Assembly (NCBI GenBank): GCA_035461905.1
Contig: DATHUV010000004.1
Span: 1-64,000, forward strand
DNA length: 64,000 bases
Direction of reading: 5' to 3'
From: SZUA-442 sp035461905
GTDB lineage: Bacteria; Actinomycetota; Acidimicrobiia; Spongiisociales; UBA5794
Under the pieces are notes generated by a model. That model was not told the origin of the DNA. It was given only the letters and a program-made list of their open reading frames with translations, and did no database searches. How positions within the stretch are numbered: the stretch's first letter is position 1; each line of letters starts with the position of its first letter. Below, in pieces: positions 53,013 through 61,430 of this stretch. A program made the position numbers and the translations under genes.

Positions 53013-54642
53013 CGACGATCTCCAATCCGGTCTCGACGAGGAGCGCCTCGTACTCGTCACCGAAGTACTGGAGGGTGCTCAGCACGGGATTCGGTGCGGA
53101 TTGGCCGAGGCCACAGAGGCTGGTGTCACGCACGGTTGCGCACAACTGCTCGAGGTGCCTCAGGTCCTTGCGAGTCCCCACTCCGGACGTGATCCTGTGA
53201 AGGAGACCGTGGATCTGCACCGTACCGGCTCGACACGGTGTGCACTTGCCACAGCTCTCGTCCATGCAGAACTCCATGAAGTACTTCGCGACCTCTGGCA
53301 TCTTGACCTTGTCATCCATGACGATGAGTCCACCGGAACCCATGATCGATCCGAGCTCACGGAGGCTGTCGTAGTCGACGGGCGTGTCGAGGTACTCCTC
53401 GGGTATGCAACCCCCTGAGGGACCGCCCGTCTGGGCGGCCTTGAAGGTTCCGCCGTTGGGGATCCCTCCCCCGATGTCCTCGACGATGGTCCGGAGGGTG
53501 ATCCCCATCGGCACCTCGATGAGCCCGATGTTCACCAGGTCCCCTGCAAGGGCGAACACCTTCGTTCCGGTGCTCGTCGGCGTCCCGATCGATGCAAACC
53601 ACTCCGCCCCGCGGTTGATGATGGCCGGGATGTTCGCCAGGGTCTCGACGTTGTTGATCATCGTCGGCTGACCCCACAGTCCGGCTTCAGTGGGATACGG
53701 AGGCCGGAGACGTGGTGTCCCGCGCCGCCCCTCGATCGATGCCATCAGAGCGGTCTCCTCACCACAGACGAAGGCCCCCGCACCGATGCGCACCTCGACC
53801 TCGAGGTCGAAGTCAGACTCGAGGATCTTCCTGCCGAGGAGCCGGTTGCGCCTCGCGACACGGATCGCCCGATCGAGTCGTTCCACGGCCCTCGGGTACT
53901 CGGCCCTCACGTAGATGTACGCCTTCGACGCCCCCGTCGCGTAGGCGGCGATGGCGATGCCCTCGATCACACGGTGGGGATCGTCCTCCATCACGGTCCG
54001 GTCCATGTAGGCACCGGGGTCCCCCTCGTCGCCGTTGGCGACCACGTACTTCTCATCGCTCACAGCCTTTGCGAGCAGCGACCACTTGCTCCCCGCGGGG
54101 TACCCCGCGCCGCCACGACCCCGGATACCGGACGCGACGACCTCGGCGACGACCTGTTCGGGTGTCATCTCCGTCAGGACCTTCGCAAGCGCTCGGTAGC
54201 CGCCGTGTGCGACGTATCCCTCGATCCGATCAGGGTCGATGATTCCGCCGTTCGCCAACACGATCCGCTCCTGGGCGGAGAAGAAGGGGATCGAGGTGTC
54301 GAGGACGTTCGTGTCGACGGGCTTGTGGTCCCGGATGTGGCTGCGGACGATGTCGACGGCGACCTCCTCGTTCACCGCCTGGTACATCGTGTCCTCGCCG
54401 CCGCGGCGCAGGACCCGCACGAGCGGTCCCCTGCTGCACAGACCCATGCATCCTGTCGGGATCACGACGGCATCAAGGGCGAGGTCCGAGGTCTCGACTG
54501 TGCGTTCGAGGGCCTGGACCGTGGCACCGGCTCCCGCCGAAAGGCATGCGGTCGAGGCGCACGCCTTGATGCGCCACGGGTACCGCATCCGAGCCTCGTG
54601 CTCGCGCTCTGCGACTTCGTGGAGGTCGATTGGCGCGGCCAT
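53005..54642 (-). CDS. hoxF: Hydrogenase diaphorase NADH-binding flavoprotein subunit
   Basis: A 545-residue NuoF-like protein. An N-terminal thioredoxin-like [2Fe-2S] domain (ACASTACLSAG and GCMGLCSRGP, about 27-75) is followed by the NAD-binding GIRGRGGAGYPAGSKW (about 167-182), the FMN-binding CGEETALMASIEGRRG (about 277-292) and the C-terminal [4Fe-4S] motif ESCGKCTPCRAG (about 455-466) with a fourth Cys near 500. It oxidises NADH or reduces NAD+ in the HoxEFUYH complex. Its start overlaps the hoxE stop (TGATG). Confidence 0.93.
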   Translation of the reverse strand: MAAPIDLHEVAEREHEARMRYPWRIKACASTACLSAGAGATVQALERTVETSDLALDAVVIPTGCMGLCSRGPLVRVLRRGGEDTMYQAVNEEVAVDIVRSHIRDHKPVDTNVLDTSIPFFSAQERIVLANGGIIDPDRIEGYVAHGGYRALAKVLTEMTPEQVVAEVVASGIRGRGGAGYPAGSKWSLLAKAVSDEKYVVANGDEGDPGAYMDRTVMEDDPHRVIEGIAIAAYATGASKAYIYVRAEYPRAVERLDRAIRVARRNRLLGRKILESDFDLEVEVRIGAGAFVCGEETALMASIEGRRGTPRLRPPYPTEAGLWGQPTMINNVETLANIPAIINRGAEWFASIGTPTSTGTKVFALAGDLVNIGLIEVPMGITLRTIVEDIGGGIPNGGTFKAAQTGGPSGGCIPEEYLDTPVDYDSLRELGSIMGSGGLIVMDDKVKMPEVAKYFMEFCMDESCGKCTPCRAGTVQIHGLLHRITSGVGTRKDLRHLEQLCATVRDTSLCGLGQSAPNPVLSTLQYFGDEYEALLVETGLEIVDA

Positions 54643-55235
54643 CAGGCGTCGGTCCCTTCCGCAGCACCCACAGCGACGGGCCCTGCCGAGAGGGCCGTGA
54701 CCAGCGCGGCGAGCACCGTGTCAGCGTCGTCGCGTGCCCGCACCTCACCATCGATGAGAACGACGGGGGCGAGGCCGCACGAACCGAGGCAGCGAGCCGT
54801 CTTGAGGGTCAGGGTGCCGTCGTCCGTGGTCGCGCCCGCGACGATGCCGTACCCCGTCGAGACGGCCCGAACGATGTCCTCAGCACCTTTGACGAAGCAT
54901 GCCGTACCGGTGCACACGGTGCACGTGTGGTCGCCAGGTGGATCGAACGTGAATAGCTGGTAGAAGGTCGCGACACCGAAGACCATGGAGGGAGGGAGCC
55001 GGAGGGCCCTCGCAACGTAGGTCAGGATCCCTTCGTCGAGAAACCCGAAGACGTCCTGGGCGACATGGAGCGTCTCGATGAGTTGGTCCTGGGCGTACCG
55101 CGTCCGCTTGAGGTGCTTGTCGACGACGTTGAACCGATCGTCGCCGGACGGGTGCGGATCATCACGGCCAGGCCGGCCGCCAGCGGACGATCGGGCGTGG
55201 GTGTCGGATGTCGTGGAGTCGGTCATGGTTCCCAC
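54642..55235 (-). CDS. hoxE: Hydrogenase diaphorase subunit, NuoE-like
   Basis: A 197-residue [2Fe-2S] protein of the thioredoxin-like NuoE family with both Cys pairs: CTVCTGTAC (about 105-113) and CLGSCGLAP (about 149-157). A disordered Asp/Ser/Gly-rich head of about 35 residues precedes the domain. It is the first gene of the hox operon. The start may be GTG 55235 or ATG 55226; both sit a few bases from weak ribosome sites, so this is uncertain. HoxE-containing group 3d hydrogenases often link to other electron carriers as well as NAD. Confidence 0.9.
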   Translation of the reverse strand: MGTMTDSTTSDTHARSSAGGRPGRDDPHPSGDDRFNVVDKHLKRTRYAQDQLIETLHVAQDVFGFLDEGILTYVARALRLPPSMVFGVATFYQLFTFDPPGDHTCTVCTGTACFVKGAEDIVRAVSTGYGIVAGATTDDGTLTLKTARCLGSCGLAPVVLIDGEVRARDDADTVLAALVTALSAGPVAVGAAEGTDA

Positions 55236-55246
55236 ATCGGCTATTT

Positions 55247-55265
55247 CCTTAGAATACCACTAAGG
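55247..55265. promoter_or_regulatory. Inverted repeat CCTTAG-N7-CTAAGG upstream of hoxE
   Basis: Perfect 6-bp arms with a 7-base spacer end 12 bases before GTG 55235. The spacer region holds a -10-like TATTCT on the minus strand, so a protein bound here would block or position polymerase. Candidate hox operator. Confidence 0.45.
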
Positions 55266-55284
55266 ATCTCACTCTTGTTCGAGT

Positions 55285-55298
55285 TTGCCTGACGGCAA
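55285..55298. promoter_or_regulatory. TTGCC-N4-GGCAA, candidate CRP/FNR-type site upstream of hoxE
   Basis: Perfect 5-bp arms and a 4-base spacer, the geometry of FNR/DNR sites (TTGAT-N4-ATCAA) but with different third-to-fifth bases. It lies about 38 bases upstream of the -10-like TATTCT (55251-55256), near where class II activators bind. Inference from spacing only. Confidence 0.4.
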
Positions 55299-55348
55299 TG
55301 TCGATCGTAGCGGCATCGATCCTCAGGCTGCGGGGCACCACCGACCGA

Positions 55349-55354
55349 TAGCCT
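55349..55354 (+). promoter_or_regulatory. -10 element TAGCCT placed for a leaderless start
   Basis: TAGCCT ends 7 bases before ATG 55362, with no ribosome site. Confidence 0.45.
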
Positions 55355-55361
55355 CCGGGCG

Positions 55362-57107
55362 ATGCACCTGCTCAGCCTCGAGGGGATCTCGAAGTCGTAT
55401 CCGGAGACCCCGGTCCTCGACCGGGTTTCGCTCGGAATCTCGAGTGGCGAGCACATCGGCGTGATCGGTCGGAACGGGTCGGGGAAGTCGACCTTGCTGC
55501 GCATCATTGCGGGTCTCGAGGAACCAGACGGTGGATCGATCGTACGGGCACGTGGCCTCCGGGTGGCGGTGCTCGATCAGGATCCGAAGTTCGGGGAAGC
55601 AGAGACCGTAGGGCATGTCCTCGGGAATCATCGACCCTCCATCGCGCTGGCGGATCGGCTGGGTCTCGGCGATCCAGAAGCCGCGTGCGAGTCGCTGTCG
55701 GGAGGTCAGCGGAAGCGTCTCGCCCTGGCCCAGGCCCTCGCGACCGAGTGCGACGTGTTGATCCTCGACGAGCCGACGAACCATCTCGACGTCGACATCA
55801 TCGACTGGCTCGAGGACCATCTCGCGTCCCGGTCCGAGGCGCTCCTGCTCGTGACCCACGACAGATACCTCCTCGACCAGGTGGCAACGAGAATCGTCGA
55901 GGTCCACGACGAGACCCTGTACCCCCATCAGGGAACATACGAGGAGTATCTCGAGGAGGTCGCCGCCAGGAGCGAGCGGGAAGCGGCGAGCGAGCACAAG
56001 CGCCAGCAGAGGATCCGAACCGAGCTCGAGTGGCTCCGCCGCTCCCCCAAGGCACGCACGTCGAAGTCGAGATCACGCATCCAGCAGGCCGAAGCACTGA
56101 TGGGCCAGCAGCGCCGGAGACAGCGCGGTGACCTCGACATCGGACTGCCGTCGCGAAGGATCGGCTCGAAGGTGGTCAACCTCCACAACGTCGGCAAGCA
56201 GTACCACGGCCGATGGGTGCTCCGGCACGTCGAGCACAAGCTCCAACCAGACGCCCGCATCGGTCTGGTCGGGCCCAACGGTGCAGGCAAGACCACCCTG
56301 CTCAGCCTCATTGCAGGACGAATCGAACCCGACGAGGGCACCGTCGCGGTGGGGACCACGATCCACCACGGCTGGTACGGCCAGGATCCACGTGCGATAC
56401 CCCCGACGACCCGCGTCATCGACGCCGTCCGTGAACACCTCGACGAAGTGCGCCTCTCGAGCGGTGTCAAGGTCTCTGGTGCCCAGATGCTGGAGCGATT
56501 CCAGTTCACCAGGGATCAGCAGCGCTCCACCGTCGGAGACCTCTCAGGCGGGGAGCGACGGAGGTTGGAGCTGCTGCTCAGCCTCATGGAGGCCCCGAAC
56601 CTCCTGCTGCTGGACGAGCCGACGAACGACCTCGACATCGACACCCTCGAGGTGCTCGAGGAGTACCTCGATGCGTGGGACGGTGCGCTCGTGGTGGCAA
56701 GCCACGATCGCTACTTCCTCGACAGGGTGTGTGACGACATCTTCTCCATCGAACCGGACGGGACGGTCCGCCACCATCCGGGCGGCTGGTCGGCGTATCG
56801 GGCGGAAACGGCACGCCGATCGACCACAACCTCGTCGCCAACCGTGAACCGCCAGTCGAAGCAGAAGCAGGCGAAGCGCAAGCTGTCGTTCGAAGACCAG
56901 CGCGAACTCGAGACGTTGACCAGGGAGATCCCGAGGCTCGAACAACGGCGTGCCGAGCTCACTTCGACACTCGAAGACGCCGCTGGCGACTACCCACGAA
57001 CGGTCGAACTGTCGAGCGAACTCGCCGGAGTGATCGCAGCCATCGACGCCTCCGAGACGAGGTGGCTCGAACTCACGGAGGAGTCCGAGCGTCTCTCGTC
57101 ACAATGA
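55362..57107 (+). CDS. ABC-F family ATPase (Uup/EttA-like)
   Basis: A 581-residue soluble protein with two ABC domains. Domain 1: Walker A GRNGSGKST (about 38-46), LSGGQRKR (about 113-120), LDEPTNHLD (about 135-143). The arm/linker contains the helix-rich REAASEHKRQQRIRTELEW region. Domain 2: GPNGAGKTT (about 304-312), LSGGERRR (about 394-401), LDEPTNDLD. A C-terminal coiled coil (about 505-581) resembles Uup. ABC-F proteins act on the ribosome as translation factors, some giving antibiotic protection; which subtype this is cannot be settled. Divergent from hoxE. Confidence 0.92.
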   Translation: MHLLSLEGISKSYPETPVLDRVSLGISSGEHIGVIGRNGSGKSTLLRIIAGLEEPDGGSIVRARGLRVAVLDQDPKFGEAETVGHVLGNHRPSIALADRLGLGDPEAACESLSGGQRKRLALAQALATECDVLILDEPTNHLDVDIIDWLEDHLASRSEALLLVTHDRYLLDQVATRIVEVHDETLYPHQGTYEEYLEEVAARSEREAASEHKRQQRIRTELEWLRRSPKARTSKSRSRIQQAEALMGQQRRRQRGDLDIGLPSRRIGSKVVNLHNVGKQYHGRWVLRHVEHKLQPDARIGLVGPNGAGKTTLLSLIAGRIEPDEGTVAVGTTIHHGWYGQDPRAIPPTTRVIDAVREHLDEVRLSSGVKVSGAQMLERFQFTRDQQRSTVGDLSGGERRRLELLLSLMEAPNLLLLDEPTNDLDIDTLEVLEEYLDAWDGALVVASHDRYFLDRVCDDIFSIEPDGTVRHHPGGWSAYRAETARRSTTTSSPTVNRQSKQKQAKRKLSFEDQRELETLTREIPRLEQRRAELTSTLEDAAGDYPRTVELSSELAGVIAAIDASETRWLELTEESERLSSQ

Positions 57108-57233
57108 GGACACTGCGCTGGCGAGATTGACGTGTAACGATGTCAGACCTCATCCGTCTGTATCCGTGGGCTGGTGGAGCTCGGAAGGCACCTCTCGCAC
57201 AGGGAGACAACATCCGCGGGATGAGAGGTTGAC

Positions 57234-57752
57234 ATGAGACGGCTATTCATCGTGGCACTTGCCGCGACACTCGTCGGTTCGGCAGTGGGCACCGCCCTCG
57301 CCGAGGACGAGGGCACCGAGGGCGACGGCACCGAGAGCACCGTCCTCTCCGAAGCACAGATGTGGAAGGCGCGGATGATCGCCGACTACTTCATCCCAGA
57401 ACCCACCGACGAGGACGCTTCCGAAGCCGAGACCGGTGACGACCCCCTGGTTGACGAGATCGTCGAGGCCCGTACGGGGGAGCCCGCCATCGGATGGGGC
57501 GCCCTCTACAAGGTCATGCAGCTGTGGGTCGCTACAGGTGGCGAGGACCAGACCCTGACCGACTTCATCGGCATGCTGGAAGAAGATGGCGGGTGGGCCT
57601 TCGGACAGCGCTTCAAGGCGCTCGATGACGACCAGAGGACGAAGCTCGAGGAAGCCGACCTCCCGAGGAACCTCGGTCAGGCGCAGAAACAGGCCAAGGC
57701 CGAGGAACGCGCGCTGAAGAAGGCGAACGACAAGAAGAACAACGACGACTGA
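57234..57752 (+). CDS. Exported protein of unknown function
   Basis: A 172-residue protein with a cleavable signal peptide (MRRLFIVALAATLVGSAVG, cleavage probably after ALA at 21-23), an acidic Glu/Asp/Thr-rich segment, a central helical region containing WGALYKVMQLW, and a C-terminal highly charged helix (RNLGQAQKQAKAEERALKKA). No lipobox or metal motif. It sits between the ABC-F and acyl-CoA dehydrogenase genes. ATG 57234 follows gatgagagg. Confidence 0.75.
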   Translation: MRRLFIVALAATLVGSAVGTALAEDEGTEGDGTESTVLSEAQMWKARMIADYFIPEPTDEDASEAETGDDPLVDEIVEARTGEPAIGWGALYKVMQLWVATGGEDQTLTDFIGMLEEDGGWAFGQRFKALDDDQRTKLEEADLPRNLGQAQKQAKAEERALKKANDKKNNDD

Positions 57753-57786
57753 CACAACCCCTCGAACCCGGGGTGGGACCGTCCGG

Positions 57787-57812
57787 ACCCGTCACCCGTG
57801 AGGGTGGCGGGT
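57787..57812. terminator. Strong hairpin between convergent genes
   Basis: An 11-bp stem (ACCCGTCACCC / GGGTGGCGGGT, one G-U pair) with the 4-base loop GTGA, 35 bases after the stop at 57752 and 36 before the stop at 57848. GC-rich, no T-run; probably serves both strands. Confidence 0.6.
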
Positions 57813-57847
57813 TCGACGCGTCGGGCCCGGCTTCCCGGCTGTGGTCA

Positions 57848-58993
57848 CTACACGCCGAGGCCGCGGCCGATGATCTCCTTCATGATCTCGGTGGTGCCGC
57901 CGTAGATCGTCTGCACCCTGGCGTCGAGGTACGCCCTGGCGATGGGGTACTCCATCATGTAGCCGTAGCCGCCGTGCATCTGGACACCCATGTCGACCAC
58001 CCGCTTGAGCATCTCAGTGGTCCACCATTTGGCCTCGGCCGCCTGCTCGATCGTGAGGCGCCCCTGCGCGTGTTCGTCGAGCAGCCGATCGATGAACGCC
58101 TGGCCGATGTCGACCTCCGTCTTGGCTTCTGCGAGCTTGAACCGGTTGTGCTGGAAGCTCCCGATCGGGCGACCGAACGCTTGGCGCTCCTTCGCGTAGT
58201 CGATCGTCAGTTGGAGGGCGGCGGCGGCGCCCGCCACGGCGCCGACGGCGATCGAGAGTCGCTCCTGGGGCAGGTTGTTCACGAGCTGGAAGAATCCCGC
58301 GCCCTCCTCGCCGAGCCGGTTGCCAACGGGCACTGCGACGTCGTTGAAGAAGAGCTCGGCGGTGTCCTGTGCGTGCAGGCCCATCTTGTCGAGGTTCCGG
58401 CCCCGCTCGAACCCGACCATGGCGTCCTCGACGACGAGCAGGGTGAGGCCGGCGTGCGGATCGTCCGAGGTCCTCGTGACGACGATGACGAGATCGGCAT
58501 TGATCCCGTTCGTGATGAACGTCTTGGATCCGTTGACGACGTAGGTGTCACCGTCGCGCCGTGCAGAGGTCGCGATTCCGGCGAGGTCAGAGCCCGTGCC
58601 GGGCTCGGTCATCGCAATCGCGGTCATGAGGGTGCCGTCGACCATCCCGGGGAGCCATCGATGCTTCTGGTCGTCCGAGCCGTACGACACGAAGTACGGG
58701 AGGCACACGTCGTTGTGGAGCGTCACGCACATGCCCGACGCTCCCCCGCCGCCGCCCACGAACACCTCGTCGATGATGGCGTTGAAACGGAAGTCGTCGA
58801 CCCCGCCCCCGCCGAACTCCTCGGGAACCGCCATACCCAGTAGGCCGGCTCGACCGGCTTCACGGAACATCGACTTGTCCACGATGCCGTTGGCCTCCCA
58901 CCGTTCGCTGTGTGGCAGGATCTCCCTCTCCAGGAAGTGCTGCACTGATTCGCGGAACAGGTCGTGCTCGGCGCTGAACCCGATTCGCTGCAT
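57848..58993 (-). CDS. Acyl-CoA dehydrogenase
   Basis: A 381-residue flavoenzyme. FAD/substrate motif TEPGTGSDLAGI (about 124-135), VNGSKTFITNG, the C-terminal QMHGGYGYMMEYPIARAYLDA (about 345) and IYGGTTEIMKEIIGR near the end fit the ACAD family. It introduces a trans-2 double bond into an acyl-CoA and passes electrons to ETF. Chain-length or branched specificity cannot be read. ATG 58993 was preferred over upstream in-frame codons for the usual length. It is a single gene, not next to other beta-oxidation genes here. Confidence 0.9.
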   Translation of the reverse strand: MQRIGFSAEHDLFRESVQHFLEREILPHSERWEANGIVDKSMFREAGRAGLLGMAVPEEFGGGGVDDFRFNAIIDEVFVGGGGGASGMCVTLHNDVCLPYFVSYGSDDQKHRWLPGMVDGTLMTAIAMTEPGTGSDLAGIATSARRDGDTYVVNGSKTFITNGINADLVIVVTRTSDDPHAGLTLLVVEDAMVGFERGRNLDKMGLHAQDTAELFFNDVAVPVGNRLGEEGAGFFQLVNNLPQERLSIAVGAVAGAAAALQLTIDYAKERQAFGRPIGSFQHNRFKLAEAKTEVDIGQAFIDRLLDEHAQGRLTIEQAAEAKWWTTEMLKRVVDMGVQMHGGYGYMMEYPIARAYLDARVQTIYGGTTEIMKEIIGRGLGV

Positions 58994-59111
58994 GTCGTTC
59001 GGTCTCCAAGATCGCGTCCGGCGACGGTACCCCAACGCGGGGAAACACCCCACCGCTCGTGTACGTGCGTCGTGCGACTAGCTTCTCGCGCATTGACCGC
59101 TAGGGGGCAAC

Positions 59112-59450
59112 GTGGCCGAAGGTGACGCAATGAACATGCCGGACGGCAGGGACCTGCTTCGGGGAATGGGTTGGATCCCGTTGCCGTTCAGCTGCCTCGG
59201 TCTCACCCGCAAGACCGGCGTGACGTCGAACGCTTCGCTGTGGTCGTGGCTGATCCTGATCCCGTGGTCATCGGACGGAAAGCCGTGGATCGATGGCACC
59301 GAGATCGTGCCGGCCTCGACGAAGGACGATGCCGCCGAGCGTGACCTCATCATCGCCAAGATGCGCACGATCCTCGACGATCGCTATGGCGACGATGTCG
59401 CACGGAGCGCAGTCGATGACCTGATCTCCGAGATCCTCGAGGAGTCCTGA
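59112..59450 (+). CDS. Small hypothetical protein
   Basis: A 112-residue protein from GTG 59112 (agggggc upstream). The centre is hydrophobic and Trp-rich (NASLWSWLILIPWSSDGKPW), the C-terminus is an amphipathic helix with AVDDLISEILEES. No family recognised. It starts 118 bases from the divergent acyl-CoA dehydrogenase and ends 68 bases before the beta-helix gene. Confidence 0.6.
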   Translation: MAEGDAMNMPDGRDLLRGMGWIPLPFSCLGLTRKTGVTSNASLWSWLILIPWSSDGKPWIDGTEIVPASTKDDAAERDLIIAKMRTILDDRYGDDVARSAVDDLISEILEES

Positions 59451-59518
59451 CTGATCGGGAAGGGTCTCCCGGGCACGGCAGGGGATCTTGCGCGAGAACC
59501 CCGTGAAGGTTCCCCCTG

Positions 59519-61399
59519 GTGCTGCCGATACCTGTCCGGGTGAGGTTCCCACCGCACTCGCGCACGGCGACGAGGTCCGGCAGACTCGTTCGCCGCGCCC
59601 TCTTGCCTGCGTGCCTCCTCGGAGGGGCGCTGGTGACCACGGCTGCGTTCGCGGGACCCGTGTACCCACCCGCCGGCAACCCCGACGGTGTGGCTCCGGT
59701 ACCTGCCGAGGCCGCAGCAGTCGACACTTCGAACCCGGATCGGGTCATCGGCACCGGAAGCGCCCCCTCGTGCACCTCCCAAGCGGTCGTCGACGCGGTC
59801 GCCCTCGGCGGCGTGATCACGTTTGACTGCGGGCCGGACCCTGTCACGATCGACATGCACGCCACGGCGAAGGTCGTCAACAACGCGAACCAACGCGTCG
59901 TGCTCGACGGTGGCGGCAAGGTCACGTTGAATGGTCGGGACACCCACCGCATCCTCTACATGAACACGTGCGATCCGAACCAGGTGTGGACGACCTCGCA
60001 TTGCCAGAACCAGGACCACCCGGAGCTCACCGTTCAGAACCTCACCTTCATCAACGGGAACTCCAAGAACGAGCACCTGTACGACGGTGGCGGTGCGATC
60101 TGGGTGCGAGGCGGCAGGTTCAAGATCGTCAACTCGAGGTTCTTCAACAACGTGTGCGCAGATGTGGGATCCGACGTCGGCGGTGGCGCGGTGCGGGTCT
60201 TCAGCCAGTACGAGGGCAGGCCAGTGTTCGTCGTCAACTCGACCTTCGGCGGGGCACCGGGACTCGGCAACGTCTGCTCGAACGGCGGGGCGCTGTCGAG
60301 CATCGGGGTCTCGTGGACGATCATCAACAGCGTCATCTCCGACAACGACACGACCGGCTGGGGGGCGAATCCCGCAAAGCCCGGGACACCCGGCGGGGGC
60401 AACGGCGGGGGCATCGCCCTCGACGGCAACACCTACACACTGCGGCTGCTCGACACGAGGATGGAGCGCAATCACGCGCGGGCCGGTGGGGGTGCAGTCT
60501 TCTACGTGTCGAACAACCGAACGGGCGAGTTGTACGTCCACGACTCGTACATCGTCGCGAACCCATCTGATGACTTCGAGACGAGGGAATACCCCGGCTT
60601 CTTCATCATCGCCAGGACCGGATTCCCGGTCGTGACGAACAGCGTCATCTCGAAGACGCATCCCATGACCTACACAGGAGTTCCCGGTGGCGACAGCTTC
60701 GGGTTCGTCGATCCGACCTCGGGGCGCTGGACACTGACGGACGTCGAGGGCGACCAGCGGTCCTTCTACTATGGCAATCCTTCCGACCACCCGTTCCTCG
60801 GCGACTGGAACTGCGACGGTACGGACACGCCGGGCCTGTACCGCCGATCCGACGGATACGTGTACCTGCGGAACGCCAACTCCCAAGGCGTCGCCGACGT
60901 CACGTTCTTCTTCGGGGACCCAGGGGACATTCCGCTCGCGGGCGACTTCAACGGTGACGGCTGTGACACCGTTGGGCTGTACCGACCGTCCGAAGGCAGG
61001 TTCTACGTCATCGACCAGCTCGGATCATCTGATGCGGGCCTCGGTCCTGCGACGACGAGCTACCTCTTCGGTGATCTCGGCGACATCCCCTTCTCCGGGG
61101 ACTTCGACGGCGACAGCATCGACACCTTCGGCCTCTACAGGACGGGGACGGGCCTGGTGTACTTCCGTAACGCCCACACCCAGGGCGTCGCCCACGATGA
61201 CTTCATCTTCGGCGATCCCGGGGACCTGTTCATCTCCGGCGACTGGAGCGCGAACGGACAGTCTTCGCCAGGGGTGTTCCGCCCAACGACACTCACCCTC
61301 TACCTCCGGCACCACAACGCCGAAGGAAACGCCGACGCGGTCATCGGCGTCCCCGCCGCGAACCTCGTTCCGGTCGCGGGATTCGTCGGCGACCTGTGA
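59519..61399 (+). CDS. Secreted parallel beta-helix protein with shared C-terminal repeat module
   Basis: A 626-residue exported protein. A signal peptide lies at about residues 24-45 (RRALLPACLLGGALVTTAAFA). A right-handed beta-helix follows (about 75-385: repeated N-x-x-F/V-x-N-N patterns such as LTVQNLTFINGNS, FKIVNSRFFNN, VFVVNSTFGG, LRLLDTRMERNHA). A C-terminal module (about 394-626) has four repeats of about 57 residues (GNPSDHPFLGDWNCDG, then SDGYVYLRN), closely matching the C-terminus of the protein at 39703. Beta-helix proteins often bind or cleave polysaccharides; no catalytic triad is evident. The start is uncertain: GTG 59519 has only a weak upstream gaaggt. Confidence 0.8.
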   Translation: MLPIPVRVRFPPHSRTATRSGRLVRRALLPACLLGGALVTTAAFAGPVYPPAGNPDGVAPVPAEAAAVDTSNPDRVIGTGSAPSCTSQAVVDAVALGGVITFDCGPDPVTIDMHATAKVVNNANQRVVLDGGGKVTLNGRDTHRILYMNTCDPNQVWTTSHCQNQDHPELTVQNLTFINGNSKNEHLYDGGGAIWVRGGRFKIVNSRFFNNVCADVGSDVGGGAVRVFSQYEGRPVFVVNSTFGGAPGLGNVCSNGGALSSIGVSWTIINSVISDNDTTGWGANPAKPGTPGGGNGGGIALDGNTYTLRLLDTRMERNHARAGGGAVFYVSNNRTGELYVHDSYIVANPSDDFETREYPGFFIIARTGFPVVTNSVISKTHPMTYTGVPGGDSFGFVDPTSGRWTLTDVEGDQRSFYYGNPSDHPFLGDWNCDGTDTPGLYRRSDGYVYLRNANSQGVADVTFFFGDPGDIPLAGDFNGDGCDTVGLYRPSEGRFYVIDQLGSSDAGLGPATTSYLFGDLGDIPFSGDFDGDSIDTFGLYRTGTGLVYFRNAHTQGVAHDDFIFGDPGDLFISGDWSANGQSSPGVFRPTTLTLYLRHHNAEGNADAVIGVPAANLVPVAGFVGDL

Positions 61400-61418
61400 A
61401 CGGCTGATCGGTATCAGC

Positions 61419-61424
61419 TAGGTT
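61419..61424 (+). promoter_or_regulatory. -10 element TAGGTT placed for a leaderless start
   Basis: TAGGTT ends 6 bases before ATG 61431, with no ribosome site. Confidence 0.5.
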
Positions 61425-61430
61425 TGGGGT

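Noticed and set aside
57773..58843. A 356-codon plus-strand frame opposite the acyl-CoA dehydrogenase
   Set aside because: Shadow of a well-defined ACAD gene; it also starts across the hairpin terminator.
59384..60886. A 500-codon minus-strand frame opposite the beta-helix gene
   Set aside because: The plus-strand protein has a signal peptide and conserved repeats; the opposite frame is rich in Arg/Val/Asp without domain features.
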